NCBI RefSeq assembly: GCF_001017175.1
Contig: NZ_LCYG01000021.1
Span: 1-64,000 of the forward strand
DNA: 64,000 nt
Origin: Microvirga vignae
GTDB taxonomy: Bacteria > Pseudomonadota > Alphaproteobacteria > Rhizobiales > Beijerinckiaceae
Direction: 5' to 3'
How positions within the stretch are numbered: position 1 is the first letter of the stretch; every line of letters begins with the position of its first letter. Below, piece after piece: positions 15,838-24,791 of this stretch. Made by a program: the position numbers and the translations under genes. A model generated the notes under the pieces. It saw only the letters and a list, made by a program, of their open reading frames with translations. It ran no database searches and had not been told where the DNA came from.

Positions 15838-16006
15838 GCGGACGCCAACTCCAAGAGACCTGAAAAGAGACCAGACCGGTAACGCTCAAGCACCTTGCCT
15901 TGTGCCTGCGCAGCTTTCTAGAGCCTGAGGCTCCGAATGGCCGGTTCTAGGGCATCTTTAAGTCCTTTCCACTGGCGTAGAAGCGGGGCGGCGTTCCGGG
16001 AGCCCC

Positions 16007-16606
16007 TTAGAAGGGGTTCCAGGTCGGTTCGGGTGTGAACTTCAGATAGCCCATGTTGACGCCGAGCCGTGCTCCGACGCCGGTACGGATCGGAACCACA
16101 ACCATCTCGTCCGCCGCCAGCGCCGTCATGCCGAAGCCTCCGATGAAATAGGCCGAGCCGTCGATGCCGACGAAACGCTTATAGAGGGCGTCCGTGAAGG
16201 GCATGTTGTAGACCAGCATCATGGTCCGGGCGCCTTCACCGCCGAAATCGAAGCCCACAGACGGTCCCTGCCAGAAGACTCTGCGCTCGCCCGCATTGCG
16301 GGTGAACAGCTTGCCTTCGCCATAGCGCAGGCCGCCGACGATGGCGCCGGAGGCTTCCTGGCCGAGGATATAGCCGTTGGGCTCACCCCAGCGGCGGACG
16401 GCTTCTTCGAGAGCCGAGGCCAAACCGCGGGAGGCGGAGCCGAAGAACTGATGGCCCGACTCGACCAATTCATTGGAGTTGAAGGAGTTCGGGGCGCCCG
16501 GATTGCTCGCGTAGGCGCGATGGGTGGTCTGGGCGGAAGCCTGAAAGGGGAGGGCGCCGACAAGGGCGGCTAAAGCAGCAGCAGCCAATGAAAGGCGGAA
16601 GCGCAT
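16007..16606 (-). CDS. eipA: DUF1134 family periplasmic envelope integrity protein (EipA-like)
   Basis: A 199-residue protein with a clean signal peptide (ending QASAQ, about residue 26). The mature domain matches DUF1134: ELVESGHQFFGSASRGLA, GASGAIVGGLRYGEG-like, VFWQGPSVGFDFGGEGARTMMLVYNM, and VPIRTGVGARLGVNMGYLKF near the end. DUF1134 is EipA of Brucella and Caulobacter, a periplasmic beta-barrel-like protein needed for envelope integrity and virulence. AGGAG is present before the ATG. It is followed on the same strand only by unrelated genes. Confidence 0.9.
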   Translation of the reverse strand: MRFRLSLAAAALAALVGALPFQASAQTTHRAYASNPGAPNSFNSNELVESGHQFFGSASRGLASALEEAVRRWGEPNGYILGQEASGAIVGGLRYGEGKLFTRNAGERRVFWQGPSVGFDFGGEGARTMMLVYNMPFTDALYKRFVGIDGSAYFIGGFGMTALAADEMVVVPIRTGVGARLGVNMGYLKFTPEPTWNPF

Positions 16607-16749
16607 GGGCTATCTCCTCGTATGAGACAGGGGGCGAGCCGGCTTTCTGAGGCCGGACGGCTTCTATCGAACCCCGACTTTACGAGCATCAACCCTAACA
16701 ATGTCTGTACGAGCGGCGCTTTAGTGCCGCAGGGGCAGGTCCGGGGGCC

Positions 16750-17574
16750 TCAAGCCACAGCGACCGGCAGGTCCAGCTTGGGAGCGAGAGAGGTGTCCCC
16801 CATGGCGGCGAAGGGGCCGTTCCGGTAACCGCGATCCTCGTGGCCATAGGTGAGGGAAACACTGCCGGGACCGACGACGCTGCCTCCGGCGCAGCTGAGA
16901 ATGTGATCGCCCGCCGCCGTATCCCACTCCATGGTCGCGCCGCACCGCACATAGATATCGGCCTCGCCCGAGGCGATAAGGCAGAACTTCAGGGCAGACG
17001 ACGTCATGCGCCTTGTGCCGATGGAGAGCACCGAAAGGCAGGCCTCCGTGGCGATATCGCCATGGCGGCGGCTGACCAGCGCCACGAGGCCATCTTCGGG
17101 GGCTTGCCTGACCTTGATTTCCCGCCACTCGAATGTGCTACCGCCTGTCTCGGGCATGGCGCTCATCCGGGCGGTCGTGCCGGCAATCCAGATCGAGCCC
17201 ATGGCCGGAGCTGCGACAGCGGCGGCCAGAGGGCGGTCTCCCCGGATCAGGGCGATGTTGACGCTGTATTCTCCCGTGCCGTTGAGAAAGTCGCCCGTGC
17301 CGTCGAGGGGGTCGACCAGGAAAAAGAAATCACCCGTATGGGCGGTGCTCGCCGTTTCCTCCGCCACCACCGGCACCCCAGGCCAAGCCTCGTTCAGGCG
17401 GCGAATGATCAGCTGTTCCGCCGCCAGATCGGCTGCCGTGGTTGGGCTTCCGTCGTCCTTGATACGCTTTTCGATCAAGGCATTTTCCATGCCTCGCAGC
17501 AGATGGGCGGCCTCCGAGGCGATCGGGGCCAGCTTCAGGGCGATGTCTTCAGGATGAGAGTCATCGAGGCGCAT
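16750..17574 (-). CDS. cysQ: 3'(2'),5'-bisphosphate nucleotidase CysQ
   Basis: An inositol-monophosphatase superfamily enzyme. It removes the 3'-phosphate of PAP, a by-product of sulfate assimilation, using Mg2+. Seen motifs are DDGSPTTAADLAAE, VAEET, the metal-binding FLVDPLDGTGDFLNG, and the C-terminal EWDTAAGDHIL. The ATG at 17572-17574 gives 274 residues, near the family size; a GTG at 17656-17658 would add 28 residues that do not look conserved. It is divergent from chpT, with about 175 nt between. Confidence 0.9.
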   Translation of the reverse strand: MRLDDSHPEDIALKLAPIASEAAHLLRGMENALIEKRIKDDGSPTTAADLAAEQLIIRRLNEAWPGVPVVAEETASTAHTGDFFFLVDPLDGTGDFLNGTGEYSVNIALIRGDRPLAAAVAAPAMGSIWIAGTTARMSAMPETGGSTFEWREIKVRQAPEDGLVALVSRRHGDIATEACLSVLSIGTRRMTSSALKFCLIASGEADIYVRCGATMEWDTAAGDHILSCAGGSVVGPGSVSLTYGHEDRGYRNGPFAAMGDTSLAPKLDLPVAVA

Positions 17575-17748
17575 GATGAATTTGTGCCTGTTCTCGGAAG
17601 ACCTGTCGATCTCTTTTGCCTTCTTTCCAAAGAACTCGTAGCCGAGTATCCGGTTCACGTTCTCTTTCCCGTTTGGCGATATTCGTGGGACTGGAAATCC
17701 AGAATTTCATGAATCCAACGCTGAACTTACGGTCTACCCGGAGCCCTT

Positions 17749-18390
17749 ATGGCCACCATCTCCCTTGATTCGCTCGATCTCGCCGCCCTTCTTTGCTCAC
17801 GCGTCTGCCACGACGTGATTTCGCCGGTCGGCGCGATCGTCAACGGGCTCGAGGTCCTGGAGGACGATAGCGACACCTCCATGCGCGAATTCGCGCTCGA
17901 CTTGATCCAGAAGAGCGCCCGACAGGCCTCCGCCCGCCTCCAGTTCGCCCGTCTTGCCTTCGGCGCGGCAGGCTCGGCCGGAGCCTCCATCGATCTCGGC
18001 GATGCCGAACAGGTCGCGCGTGGCCTCTTCCTCGACGACAAGGTCACCTTCTCCTGGTCCTCGCCGCGCCTCCTGTTCCCGAAGAACAGGGTCAAGCTTC
18101 TCCTCAATCTGGTCATGATCGCCATCACCGCGATCCCGCGCGGCGGTTCGATTGCAGTGACGGTGACGGGCGATGCGGAGAACTGCGAGTTCACGATCAA
18201 GGCGAAGGGGATGAATGCACGCATCCCGGCGCACTCGCAGGAGTTGCTGGCAGGCCAGTCGGAAACCGGCACGGTGGACGCGCACGGCATTCAGATTTAC
18301 TACGCCGGGATGGTCGCGCGCGCGTCGAACATGAACATCGCCTTCAGCATCGAGGGCGATGAAGTGACGATCAAGTCGGCTAGTGTTTGA
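17749..18390 (+). CDS. chpT: Histidine phosphotransferase ChpT
   Basis: A 213-residue protein. ChpT passes phosphate from the hybrid kinase CckA to CtrA and CpdR, setting the alphaproteobacterial cell cycle. The signature SRVCHDVISPVGAIVNGLE holds the phospho-accepting His21. A helical hairpin follows for dimerisation (QKSARQASARLQFARLAFG). The rest is a degenerate ATPase-like domain (NRVKLLLNLVMIAITAIPRGG) that binds the receiver. Length is typical (about 210). It lies about 570 nt from the convergent ctrA gene that it controls, an informative pairing. A hairpin follows its stop. Confidence 0.95.
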   Translation: MATISLDSLDLAALLCSRVCHDVISPVGAIVNGLEVLEDDSDTSMREFALDLIQKSARQASARLQFARLAFGAAGSAGASIDLGDAEQVARGLFLDDKVTFSWSSPRLLFPKNRVKLLLNLVMIAITAIPRGGSIAVTVTGDAENCEFTIKAKGMNARIPAHSQELLAGQSETGTVDAHGIQIYYAGMVARASNMNIAFSIEGDEVTIKSASV

Positions 18391-18401
18391 GAAGAAGTCT
18401 G

Positions 18402-18430
18402 AGTGAGGCGCTCTCGTCGAGCGTCTCACT
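18402..18430 (+). terminator. Hairpin after chpT, possible terminator
   Basis: A 12-bp stem with one G-T pair (AGTGAGGCGCTC, 18402-18413, and GAGCGTCTCACT, 18419-18430) lies 12 nt after the chpT stop. No strong T-run follows, so its action is uncertain. Confidence 0.45.
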
Positions 18431-18912
18431 TAAGTTGTCCGGATTACCTCTTTATCAAGACGTGCGCCGATGTAGAAGTCGACGATTATGATGATAGGCG
18501 TTGCGGGTCATGCCGGCGTCACAAGGCCCATGAGGGTCTTCGTCATCATCCAGGCATTTCCATAAACATGCACGTGATGCGTCAATGACAGAGAAGGACT
18601 TGCAAGGCCCAACACTGCGAGGCTCCACGCATTAAGGTTGCGTCGCAATCGCCTGCGGTTCCGGATCAGCGGCAGTAGCAGCATCAATGCTTGCAGTACG
18701 AAGAACAATGCACAGACAGCTGAGGAAGGAAGGAGGAACTCTTTCAGAAGCGATGCTGCGACGGTCTCTCCCGCCAAAGAGAGGTACTCCCGACCGATGC
18801 GGTCGTGAGCTTACAAGGTAGACGGCACGCCAACGCCATCCAGAAGTACGTATCCGTAAGTGACCAGACAGCGTCTCGAATCCGTGCAATGCTCTTGAAG
18901 AGTTGCACCAAT
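18431..18912. other. Intergenic stretch between chpT and ctrA
   Basis: About 480 nt with no gene I can support. One 89-residue minus-strand frame (18508-18777) encodes two hydrophobic segments, but it has a TTG start without a ribosome binding site. Confidence 0.4.
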
Positions 18913-18940
18913 AAAAAGCCCGGTGTTGACCGGGCTTTTT
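18913..18940 (-). terminator. Rho-independent terminator after ctrA
   Basis: A perfect 12-bp stem (AAAAAGCCCGGT, 18913-18924, with ACCGGGCTTTTT, 18929-18940). Both strands end in a T-run, so it can work in both directions. It lies 18 nt beyond the ctrA stop. Confidence 0.85.
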
Positions 18941-18958
18941 GTTCCTTTATCGCGTTGC

Positions 18959-19660
18959 TCAGATCGCGATGCGCTCGTCGGACTCGTTCGGCTCGCGCAG
19001 CACATAGCCGCGGCCCCAAACGGTCTCGATGTAGTTCTTGCCCTGCGATGCGTTGGCGAGCTTCTTGCGCAGTTTGCAGATGAAGACGTCGATGATCTTC
19101 AGTTCCGGCTCGTCCATGCCGCCATAGAGATGATTGAGGAACATCTCCTTCGTGAGCGTCGTGCCCTTGCGCAGCGAGAGCAACTCCAGCATCTGATATT
19201 CCTTGCCGGTCAGATGCACGCGGGCGCCGCTCACTTCGACAGTCTTGGTGTCGAGGTTCACGATGAGATCGCCGGTGGTAATCACAGATTGCGCATGGCC
19301 CTTCGAACGACGCACGATGGCGTGGATGCGGGCCACCATCTCGTCCTTGTGGAAGGGCTTCGTCAGATAATCGTCGGCACCGAAGCCGAGACCCTTCACC
19401 TTATCCTCGATGCCGGCCATGCCGGAGAGGATCAGGATCGGAGTCTTCACCTTCGCGACGCGCAGCGTGCGCAGAACCTCGTAACCCGACATGTCGGGAA
19501 GATTCAGGTCGAGGAGGATGATGTCGTAGTCGTAGAGTTTGCCGAGGTCGATGCCCTCTTCGCCGAGATCCGTCGTATAGATATTGAAGTTCTCGGACTT
19601 CAGCATCAGCTCGATGCTTTGCGCAGTTGCGCTGTCGTCTTCGATGAGAAGTACGCGCAT
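18959..19660 (-). CDS. ctrA: Cell-cycle response regulator CtrA
   Basis: A 233-residue OmpR-type regulator, the essential master regulator of the alphaproteobacterial cell cycle, flagellum and division. The receiver domain starts [20 protein letters not shown]. Asp51 in ILLDLNLPD accepts phosphate from ChpT, and the Lys is in YLTKPF. The C-terminal winged helix shows [15 protein letters not shown] and [13 protein letters not shown], the DNA recognition helix typical of CtrA. Length and ending (SDERIAI) fit rhizobial CtrA. Long intergenic DNA upstream suggests complex control. It is divergent from fliJ. Confidence 0.98.
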   Translation of the reverse strand: MRVLLIEDDSATAQSIELMLKSENFNIYTTDLGEEGIDLGKLYDYDIILLDLNLPDMSGYEVLRTLRVAKVKTPILILSGMAGIEDKVKGLGFGADDYLTKPFHKDEMVARIHAIVRRSKGHAQSVITTGDLIVNLDTKTVEVSGARVHLTGKEYQMLELLSLRKGTTLTKEMFLNHLYGGMDEPELKIIDVFICKLRKKLANASQGKNYIETVWGRGYVLREPNESDERIAI

Positions 19661-20176
19661 TTTTATTCCCCAGCCCTTGCCCTGGAGCTTGCGTGTAGCT
19701 TGCGGCTACCCATCCGCCACCGGGCCAGCGGCGGATGCCCTTTTGCACTGATTCGTAACGCTAGTTCTGAATGGTTAACAAACCCTGATTCCTGCATGCA
19801 AGCGCTTAACGACATGACCCTGCAGGTCTGTCGCTCAGAACTTATGAGCTGTGGATTCCGGGTGACCATAGGGAACCTCGTTGCTCCATTCGAAACCATT
19901 GCAAACGAAGGATTTCGCTTGCACTCGCCTGCCGTTTTTTCGAAACCGCAGACGTGACGGGAGCAGTGTTAACGAAATCGGTAAACGAAAGGTTGACGCA
20001 AGCCTCGCGCAAGCTTCCTGAGCCGCGAACAGGTGGCTAGGGATTTGACCCTTCAATGATTTTCGGTTGCTTCGGTAAGGAAGAGTCAACTTCCATGCGT
20101 AATGATGCCTCAGCCTCGCGGATAACTGAGCGATCCGGCGGGCACCTGAAACTGCGACGTGTGGAGTTGAATCAAT
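19661..20176. promoter_or_regulatory. Divergent regulatory region of ctrA and fliJ
   Basis: About 515 nt with no supported gene. It holds three GANTC sites (19750, 19787, 19854), the target of the CcrM methylase that times ctrA transcription in Caulobacter. TTAAC half-sites (near 19775, 19806 and 19969) could be CtrA half-boxes. No complete TTAA-N7-TTAA box was found. The density of GANTC is only slightly above chance. Confidence 0.4.
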
Positions 20177-20578
20177 ATGAAGTCGCGAGATACGCTCATC
20201 CGCCTCAAGCGCTTTCAAGTCGACGAGAAACGTCGGAGGGTGGCGCAGATTGAGATGATGATCGCCGAGTTCGACCGCATGGCGGCTGACCTTGACCGGG
20301 AAATCGCAGCAGAAGAGCAGAAGGCTGGGATCACTGATCCGAACCATTTCGCCTATCCGACCTATGCTCGCGCCGCGGCCCAGCGGCGGGATAACCTTCG
20401 CATGTCGGCTCAGAACCTGCACGCTCAGCTCGATGATGCCAAAGCCGAACTCGGCGAGGCCTTCGAGGAGCTCAAGAGGGCTGAGAGCCTGGAGGATCGG
20501 GAGCGCACCAGTGAGCGGACCCTGGATCCGGCCATCAGCCAGATGGGTCAGGCTCGCGCCATGCGCGCTACCGCCTAA
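20177..20578 (+). CDS. fliJ: Flagellar export protein FliJ
   Basis: A 133-residue protein made almost wholly of two long antiparallel coiled-coil helices (MKSRDTLIRLKRFQVDEKRRRVAQ-like opening, then LHAQLDDAKAELGEAFEELKRAE). FliJ is the central stalk of the flagellar type III export ATPase, binding FliI and escorting export chaperones. Size and start pattern match alphaproteobacterial FliJ. Its place beside ctrA is common in Hyphomicrobiales, where CtrA controls flagellar genes. No fliI is seen on either side here. Confidence 0.88.
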   Translation: MKSRDTLIRLKRFQVDEKRRRVAQIEMMIAEFDRMAADLDREIAAEEQKAGITDPNHFAYPTYARAAAQRRDNLRMSAQNLHAQLDDAKAELGEAFEELKRAESLEDRERTSERTLDPAISQMGQARAMRATA

Positions 20579-20601
20579 TCCGTTCCTCTCTCGATAGATT
20601 G

Positions 20602-20637
20602 AAAAGGACGCACCGCACTCGGCGCGTCCTTTTTCTT
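20602..20637 (+). terminator. Rho-independent terminator after fliJ
   Basis: A 10-bp stem (AAAAGGACGC, 20602-20611, and GCGTCCTTTT, 20624-20633) and a T-rich tail. It lies between convergent fliJ and the GNAT gene. Confidence 0.8.
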
Positions 20638-20644
20638 TTGAGGC

Positions 20645-21256
20645 TCAGTCGAGAACCGGAACCTGCGGCGCACACTCGCGCGGGAGGAAACCTTGGATGC
20701 GGGGATCGTCCACCACCTCGATGGCGCGCCGGTAGGGTGTGAACCCGGAGCGCATATAGAAGGACAGGGCTCCCGGATGGTCGAGACTACACGTGTGGAC
20801 GAAGAAGCGGCTGATCGGCTGTGCGAAGGCCCGGCGGATCGCCTCGTCCATGAGGGCGCGTCCGGCTCCCTTGCCGATTACTCCCGGCACGAGGCCAAGG
20901 AAGGTGAGCTCCGCTTCTCCTTGAGGCCGGAAGTCGAGTTCCAGAAGACCGATGTCGTCCTTTCCATCATTCAAAGCACAGGCCTCGACTTTTGGATCGT
21001 TGAGGATGCCCGCAAGTTCCTCATCGGGCATGACCACCCGGCTGAACCAGAGCCAGGATTCGCCAATCCGGCGATACAGAGTTCTGTAGCGGTCACGATG
21101 CTTGTTAAGAGGCTGGAGCGACCAGCCGTCTGGAATCGGCGCAGGTGAAGCAGGAGGAGGGGAGCGCATTTCCAAATAGGTGACGATCGCCGCAATCTTG
21201 CGCGGCGGCAGATCCGTATAGCCGTCGAGGTTTAGCATCGTCTGAGGATTTGTCAT
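20645..21256 (-). CDS. GNAT family N-acetyltransferase
   Basis: A 203-residue protein. The C-terminal part has the GNAT acetyl-CoA fold: IGLLELDFRPQGEAELTFLGL (beta 4), VPGVIGKGAGRALMDEAIRRA (the pyrophosphate-binding loop with the Q/RxxGxG/A-like pattern), and FVHTCSLDHPGALSFYMRSGF, which contains the late conserved YxxxGF. The N-terminal 60 residues are less conserved. Acyl acceptor unknown. Monocistronic. Confidence 0.88.
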   Translation of the reverse strand: MTNPQTMLNLDGYTDLPPRKIAAIVTYLEMRSPPPASPAPIPDGWSLQPLNKHRDRYRTLYRRIGESWLWFSRVVMPDEELAGILNDPKVEACALNDGKDDIGLLELDFRPQGEAELTFLGLVPGVIGKGAGRALMDEAIRRAFAQPISRFFVHTCSLDHPGALSFYMRSGFTPYRRAIEVVDDPRIQGFLPRECAPQVPVLD

Positions 21257-21461
21257 GTGGCCGCCTTCCGATCCGAAGAGGAAAGCAACGCTCTGTCACG
21301 GGTCTGGTTGAAGAGCAATGGTGGGAAAGTCGAAGCTGCAATCCTGCCTGGAGCGTTTGCAGGATTGGACTTTATGTCCACCCCTTCAGGAGGCCGTTTC
21401 CTCTTGCGGATTAAATGGATTATGGGCACAGAAGGGAAAGCGAAGGAGCACTGCCGTCTCG

Positions 21462-22475
21462 ATGAAGAATGTGCGTGAGTTCATCTGGCCTGTGATCGGG
21501 CTTGCGGCGGTCGTAATTTCCGGTTGGCTTCTTTATCGCGAGCTGCGAGGCATGTCCCTCGATGATGTCTGGGACAGCCTGACCGCAGTCCCGGCACATC
21601 GTTACGCCATGGCTGGTCTGTCGACCCTTGTCGCTTATGCCGCTCTGGCCTGGTACGACCGGATTGCGCTTCTTCATCTCGGCGTGCGCCACATTTCGTG
21701 GTTCTTCGTGTCCGTCACATCGTTCACCACCTATGCCTTGTCCCACAACATTGGCGCCTCGGTCTTCTCCGGCGCCGTGGTGCGTTACAGGGCCTATACC
21801 TCCAAGGGCTTGAGCGCGGCGCAGATCGCCGTGCTGGTGGCCCTCTGCTCCTTCACCTTCGGGCTTGGCACGATCCTGCTCGGCGGCGTGGTGCTCACCG
21901 TCAATCCAGGGCTCCTCTACCGGCTTGAGGATATGCTGCCGTCAGCGCTCACCAATCCGGCGACGGCCAGGATCATCGGCTTTCTGCTACTCGGCTTCGT
22001 GGCTCTTTACGTCGTGGGCTCCGTTCTGCACCTGCCGCCGCTGGTGATCCGGAAGGCCAAGTTGGAGTATCCACGACCTGCCATCATGGTGCGCCAGCTG
22101 ATCGCCGCTCCTCTCGAACTTCTTGGAGCTGCCGGCATCATCTACTTCGTGCTTCCGGCCCATCTCGAGCCGAGCTTCCTCGTCGTTCTCGCGGTCTTTC
22201 TGGCCTCGTTCTCAGCTGCTCTTGTCAGCCATGCGCCTGGTGGGCTCGGCGTGTTCGAGCTCGTGTTCCTCACGGCCATGCCCGACATCCCAAAGGCGGA
22301 TGTGCTGGCGGCCCTCATCATCTTCCGCCTGTTCTACCTGCTGATTCCCTTCGCCATGTCGCTGGTGGTCGTGCTTCTCTTCGAGCGGGCCCGCTTGGCC
22401 CAGGCTTGGCGTACCCGCGGAGCTGTCGACACCAACACCGTGCCGCCCCCGCCTCTCTCCTCGTCCGACCAGTAG
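21462..22475 (+). CDS. Lysylphosphatidylglycerol synthase/UPF0104-type integral membrane protein
   Basis: A 337-residue protein starting at the ATG at 21462 (AAGGAG upstream, slightly far). It has about eight membrane helices and the family's motifs: YDRIALLHLG, TYALSHNIGASVFSGAVVRYRAY, and the late SHAPGGLGVFE. These match the membrane part of MprF and the UPF0104 (YbhN) family. No C-terminal aminoacyl-transferase domain is present, so it is a flippase-like or lipid-related membrane protein rather than a full MprF. The substrate is unknown. It stands alone on the plus strand. Confidence 0.85.
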   Translation: MKNVREFIWPVIGLAAVVISGWLLYRELRGMSLDDVWDSLTAVPAHRYAMAGLSTLVAYAALAWYDRIALLHLGVRHISWFFVSVTSFTTYALSHNIGASVFSGAVVRYRAYTSKGLSAAQIAVLVALCSFTFGLGTILLGGVVLTVNPGLLYRLEDMLPSALTNPATARIIGFLLLGFVALYVVGSVLHLPPLVIRKAKLEYPRPAIMVRQLIAAPLELLGAAGIIYFVLPAHLEPSFLVVLAVFLASFSAALVSHAPGGLGVFELVFLTAMPDIPKADVLAALIIFRLFYLLIPFAMSLVVVLLFERARLAQAWRTRGAVDTNTVPPPPLSSSDQ

Positions 22476-22517
22476 GCCTTGCAAGATGGCACGTCCGCGT
22501 TTCGATGCGGCCCTAGA

Positions 22518-22623
22518 GCCTCGGACGAGAAAAGTGGACTTGCACTTTTCTCGTCCGAGGCTTGCTTCCATTAGCGAGCGTATCGTGCGGAAAAGCGGGT
22601 CCGCTTTTCCGCACGATACGCTA
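22518..22623. repeat. Two adjacent perfect palindromes (REP-like element)
   Basis: The first hairpin has a 20-bp perfect stem (22518-22537 with 22544-22563) and a 6-nt loop. The second has a stem of about 21 bp (22578-22598 with 22603-22623) and a 4-nt loop. Both share a GAAAAG core with purine flanks. No gene lies within. They sit between the UPF0104 gene and the convergent Fis-type gene. Related palindromes with a GGAAAAGTGG-type core are dispersed in many Hyphomicrobiales genomes. They may also end transcription from either side. Confidence 0.8.
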
Positions 22624-22642
22624 AGGTGAGAGAAATCCAGTC

Positions 22643-22945
22643 TCAGGCTGCGAGAGCTGGTTTCTGGCCCGGCTCCGGGACAGGAAAGCCGGCTTCCATA
22701 TACTCGTTCAGCTTGTTGCGCAGGGTGCGGATCGAGATGCCGAGAATGCGCGCCGCGTGGGTGCGGTTGCCGAGGCAATAGGTGAGGGTGTCCAGGATCA
22801 GGTGGCGCTCCACATCGGCGATGGTGTGCCCCACCAGAATGCGCCGGAGCGCCTCGACGGTCTGACTGGTGGCAGAGGATGGCGGAAGGCCCGTATTCGA
22901 AGGGGTGAGAGCCTGCTGTTCCGGCATATCCTGAGCGCTGAGCAC
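22643..22945 (-). CDS. Fis-type helix-turn-helix protein
   Basis: A 100-residue protein. The first 45 residues are probably flexible. The C-terminal half (GHTIADVERHLILDTLTYC, then GNRTHAARILGISIRTLRNKLNEY) is the Fis-type DNA-binding domain found at the end of NtrC-family activators and of FlbD. No AAA+ domain is present, so this is a free-standing DNA-binding protein. Given its place between ctrA-fliJ and sciP, a role in flagellar or cell-cycle transcription is plausible but inferred. Confidence 0.85.
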   Translation of the reverse strand: MLSAQDMPEQQALTPSNTGLPPSSATSQTVEALRRILVGHTIADVERHLILDTLTYCLGNRTHAARILGISIRTLRNKLNEYMEAGFPVPEPGQKPALAA

Positions 22946-23106
22946 GATTCGTACCTATCTGAGTAGAGGGCAAGGATTTATGCTCAAGGTATGGTTAGGA
23001 AGATCTTAACAGCCCAGCTTCCGCCTTCATGATTTATGGCCAACGAAAAAGGCGCCGCCTGATTGGAGCAGCGCCTCGTCATGTTTTGCGCTCAAGCGTT
23101 AAAGGC

Positions 23107-23382
23107 TTACTGCCGGTATTGCTGAATGCGGGTCGTCCGGAGGCCGGCGAGGCCATGCTGGTCGATGGACATCTGCCAGCTCAGGAACTCCTCCGTGGTC
23201 AGCGTATAGCGCTGGCAGGCTTCTTCCAGGCTCAGCAGGCCACCGCGGACGGCGGCGACAACTTCGGCCTTACGGCGGATGACCCAGCGGCGGGTGCTGG
23301 AGGGCGGCAGGTCGGCAATCGTCAGGGGACTGCCATCGGGCCCAATGACATACTTGACCCTTGGGCGGTGGGGTTCGGTCAT
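23107..23382 (-). CDS. sciP: CtrA inhibitor SciP (DUF1153)
   Basis: A 91-residue protein; the ATG at 23380-23382 gives the usual length, whereas the open frame also allows a TTG 15 nt upstream. The signature is VKYVIGPDGSPLTIADLPP, then TRRWVIRRKAEVVAAVRGG and LSLEEACQRYTLTTEEFLSW, a helix-turn-helix. SciP binds DNA and CtrA and blocks CtrA-driven transcription in G1 cells of Caulobacter. A near-consensus CtrA box lies about 60 nt upstream. The gene belongs with chpT and ctrA nearby. Confidence 0.95.
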   Translation of the reverse strand: MTEPHRPRVKYVIGPDGSPLTIADLPPSSTRRWVIRRKAEVVAAVRGGLLSLEEACQRYTLTTEEFLSWQMSIDQHGLAGLRTTRIQQYRQ

Positions 23383-23440
23383 GATACGCTCACACAAAAA
23401 TTCAACGACCTTTGGTAGGCTCGAACCTAAACGGCGGGAC

Positions 23441-23455
23441 TTAATGTTTTCCTAA
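23441..23455 (-). promoter_or_regulatory. Candidate CtrA box upstream of sciP
   Basis: TTAA-N7-CTAA, seven of eight bases of the palindromic CtrA site (TTAA-N7-TTAA), about 60 nt upstream of the sciP start. In Caulobacter, sciP is a CtrA target. A single 7/8 match can occur by chance. Confidence 0.45.
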
Positions 23456-23613
23456 GCCCGTCCAAGCGGTTACGAGAGTGCCTAAGCTTAGCCATAAACG
23501 TTAACGCTGGCTTATTGCGGCACGGTTTCTCTTTAAGAATTCACCGGTCATCGCTATAGAAAGGCTTTGGCCCCTCCCGTGCGCCGCCTTGAACGGCGCC
23601 TCTGGATGGAACG

Positions 23614-24768
23614 ATGCTCAACTCACTTGATCTTCCCAAGGCTCCTGCCGAGACCCGCGTCGTGGTTGCGATGTCGGGCGGCGTGGATTCCTCCGTCGTG
23701 GCGGCTCTCCTCAAGCAGGAGGGCTATGACGTCATCGGCATTACGCTGCAGCTCTACGACCACGGCGAGGCCGCGCACCGCAAAGGCGCCTGCTGCGCCG
23801 GTCAGGACATCTACGATGCCCGCCGTGTGGCGGAGGCCATCGGAATTCCCCATTACGTGCTCGATTACGAGGAGCGCTTTCGCGCAGCCGTGATCGACCG
23901 CTTTACCCAGAGCTATCTGGCGGGCGAGACGCCGATCCCGTGCGTGGAATGCAATCGCTCCATCAAGTTCCGGGATCTGCTGGAAACGGCCAAGGAGCTT
24001 GGGGCCGATGTGCTCGCCACCGGCCATTACGTGGCCAGCCGCCGTCTGCCCGATGGGCGTCGCGCCCTTCACCGGGCTGCCGATCCGGACCGCGATCAGA
24101 GCTACTTTCTCTATGCGACGACGCCGGAGCAGCTCGACATTCTGCGCTTCCCTCTTGGCGAACTGCCCAAGGAGAAGACCCGCGAATATGCGCGCCAGTT
24201 CGGGCTCACCGTTGCCGAGAAGGCCGACAGCCAGGACATCTGCTTCGTCACGCAAGGCCGCTACAGCGACGTCATCGAGCGCCTGAAGCCCGGGGCCGTG
24301 AAGGGCGGCGAGATCGTTCACGTGGACGGCCGCGTGCTTGGCCACCATCAGGGTATCATCCATTACACCGTGGGCCAGCGGAAGGGTCTCGGTCTCTCTG
24401 TCGGTGAGCCGCTCTATGTGGTGCGCCTCGATGCCAAGGAGGCCCGCGTGGTGGTGGGTCCCCGCGAGACCCTGGCGACCCGCCTCATCACCATTACGGA
24501 TGTGAACTGGCTCGGTGATGGACCGCTCGAAGCCTTGGGCGAGCAAGGGATGGAGGTGGCCGTGCGGGTCCGATCCACCCGCGAGCCGCGCCCGGCGATC
24601 TTGCGATCCACAGGAACCGTCACTACGGTCGAGCTGTTGTCGGCGGAAGATGGAGTTTCCCCCGGTCAAGCCTGTGTCATCTATGAGAGCGATGCTCCGC
24701 GGGCACGGGTGCTTGGCGGAGGCACCATCGCCCGCACTGTTGCCGGAGCCGCTTCCGCTGCGGCTTGA
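23614..24768 (+). CDS. mnmA: tRNA-specific 2-thiouridylase MnmA
   Basis: A 384-residue enzyme that puts sulfur on U34 of tRNA-Lys, -Glu and -Gln, using ATP and a persulfide. Seen motifs are the PP-loop [17 protein letters not shown], the cysteine of [29 protein letters not shown], and the second catalytic Cys in DSQDICFV. The C-terminal beta domain starts near [10 protein letters not shown]. Length is typical of alphaproteobacterial MnmA. It is followed 23 nt later by the pmtA-like gene, so the two may be co-transcribed. Confidence 0.97.
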   Translation: MLNSLDLPKAPAETRVVVAMSGGVDSSVVAALLKQEGYDVIGITLQLYDHGEAAHRKGACCAGQDIYDARRVAEAIGIPHYVLDYEERFRAAVIDRFTQSYLAGETPIPCVECNRSIKFRDLLETAKELGADVLATGHYVASRRLPDGRRALHRAADPDRDQSYFLYATTPEQLDILRFPLGELPKEKTREYARQFGLTVAEKADSQDICFVTQGRYSDVIERLKPGAVKGGEIVHVDGRVLGHHQGIIHYTVGQRKGLGLSVGEPLYVVRLDAKEARVVVGPRETLATRLITITDVNWLGDGPLEALGEQGMEVAVRVRSTREPRPAILRSTGTVTTVELLSAEDGVSPGQACVIYESDAPRARVLGGGTIARTVAGAASAAA

Positions 24769-24791
24769 GGCATCCCTCTGAAGGAACCTGT

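Noticed and set aside
18508..18777. 89-residue minus-strand frame with two hydrophobic segments between chpT and ctrA
   Set aside because: It starts with TTG, has no ribosome binding site and shows no known family, so it is probably chance.
19661..20176. Complete CtrA boxes in the ctrA promoter
   Set aside because: Only TTAA half-sites were found; no TTAA-N7-TTAA match, so no autoregulatory box is claimed.
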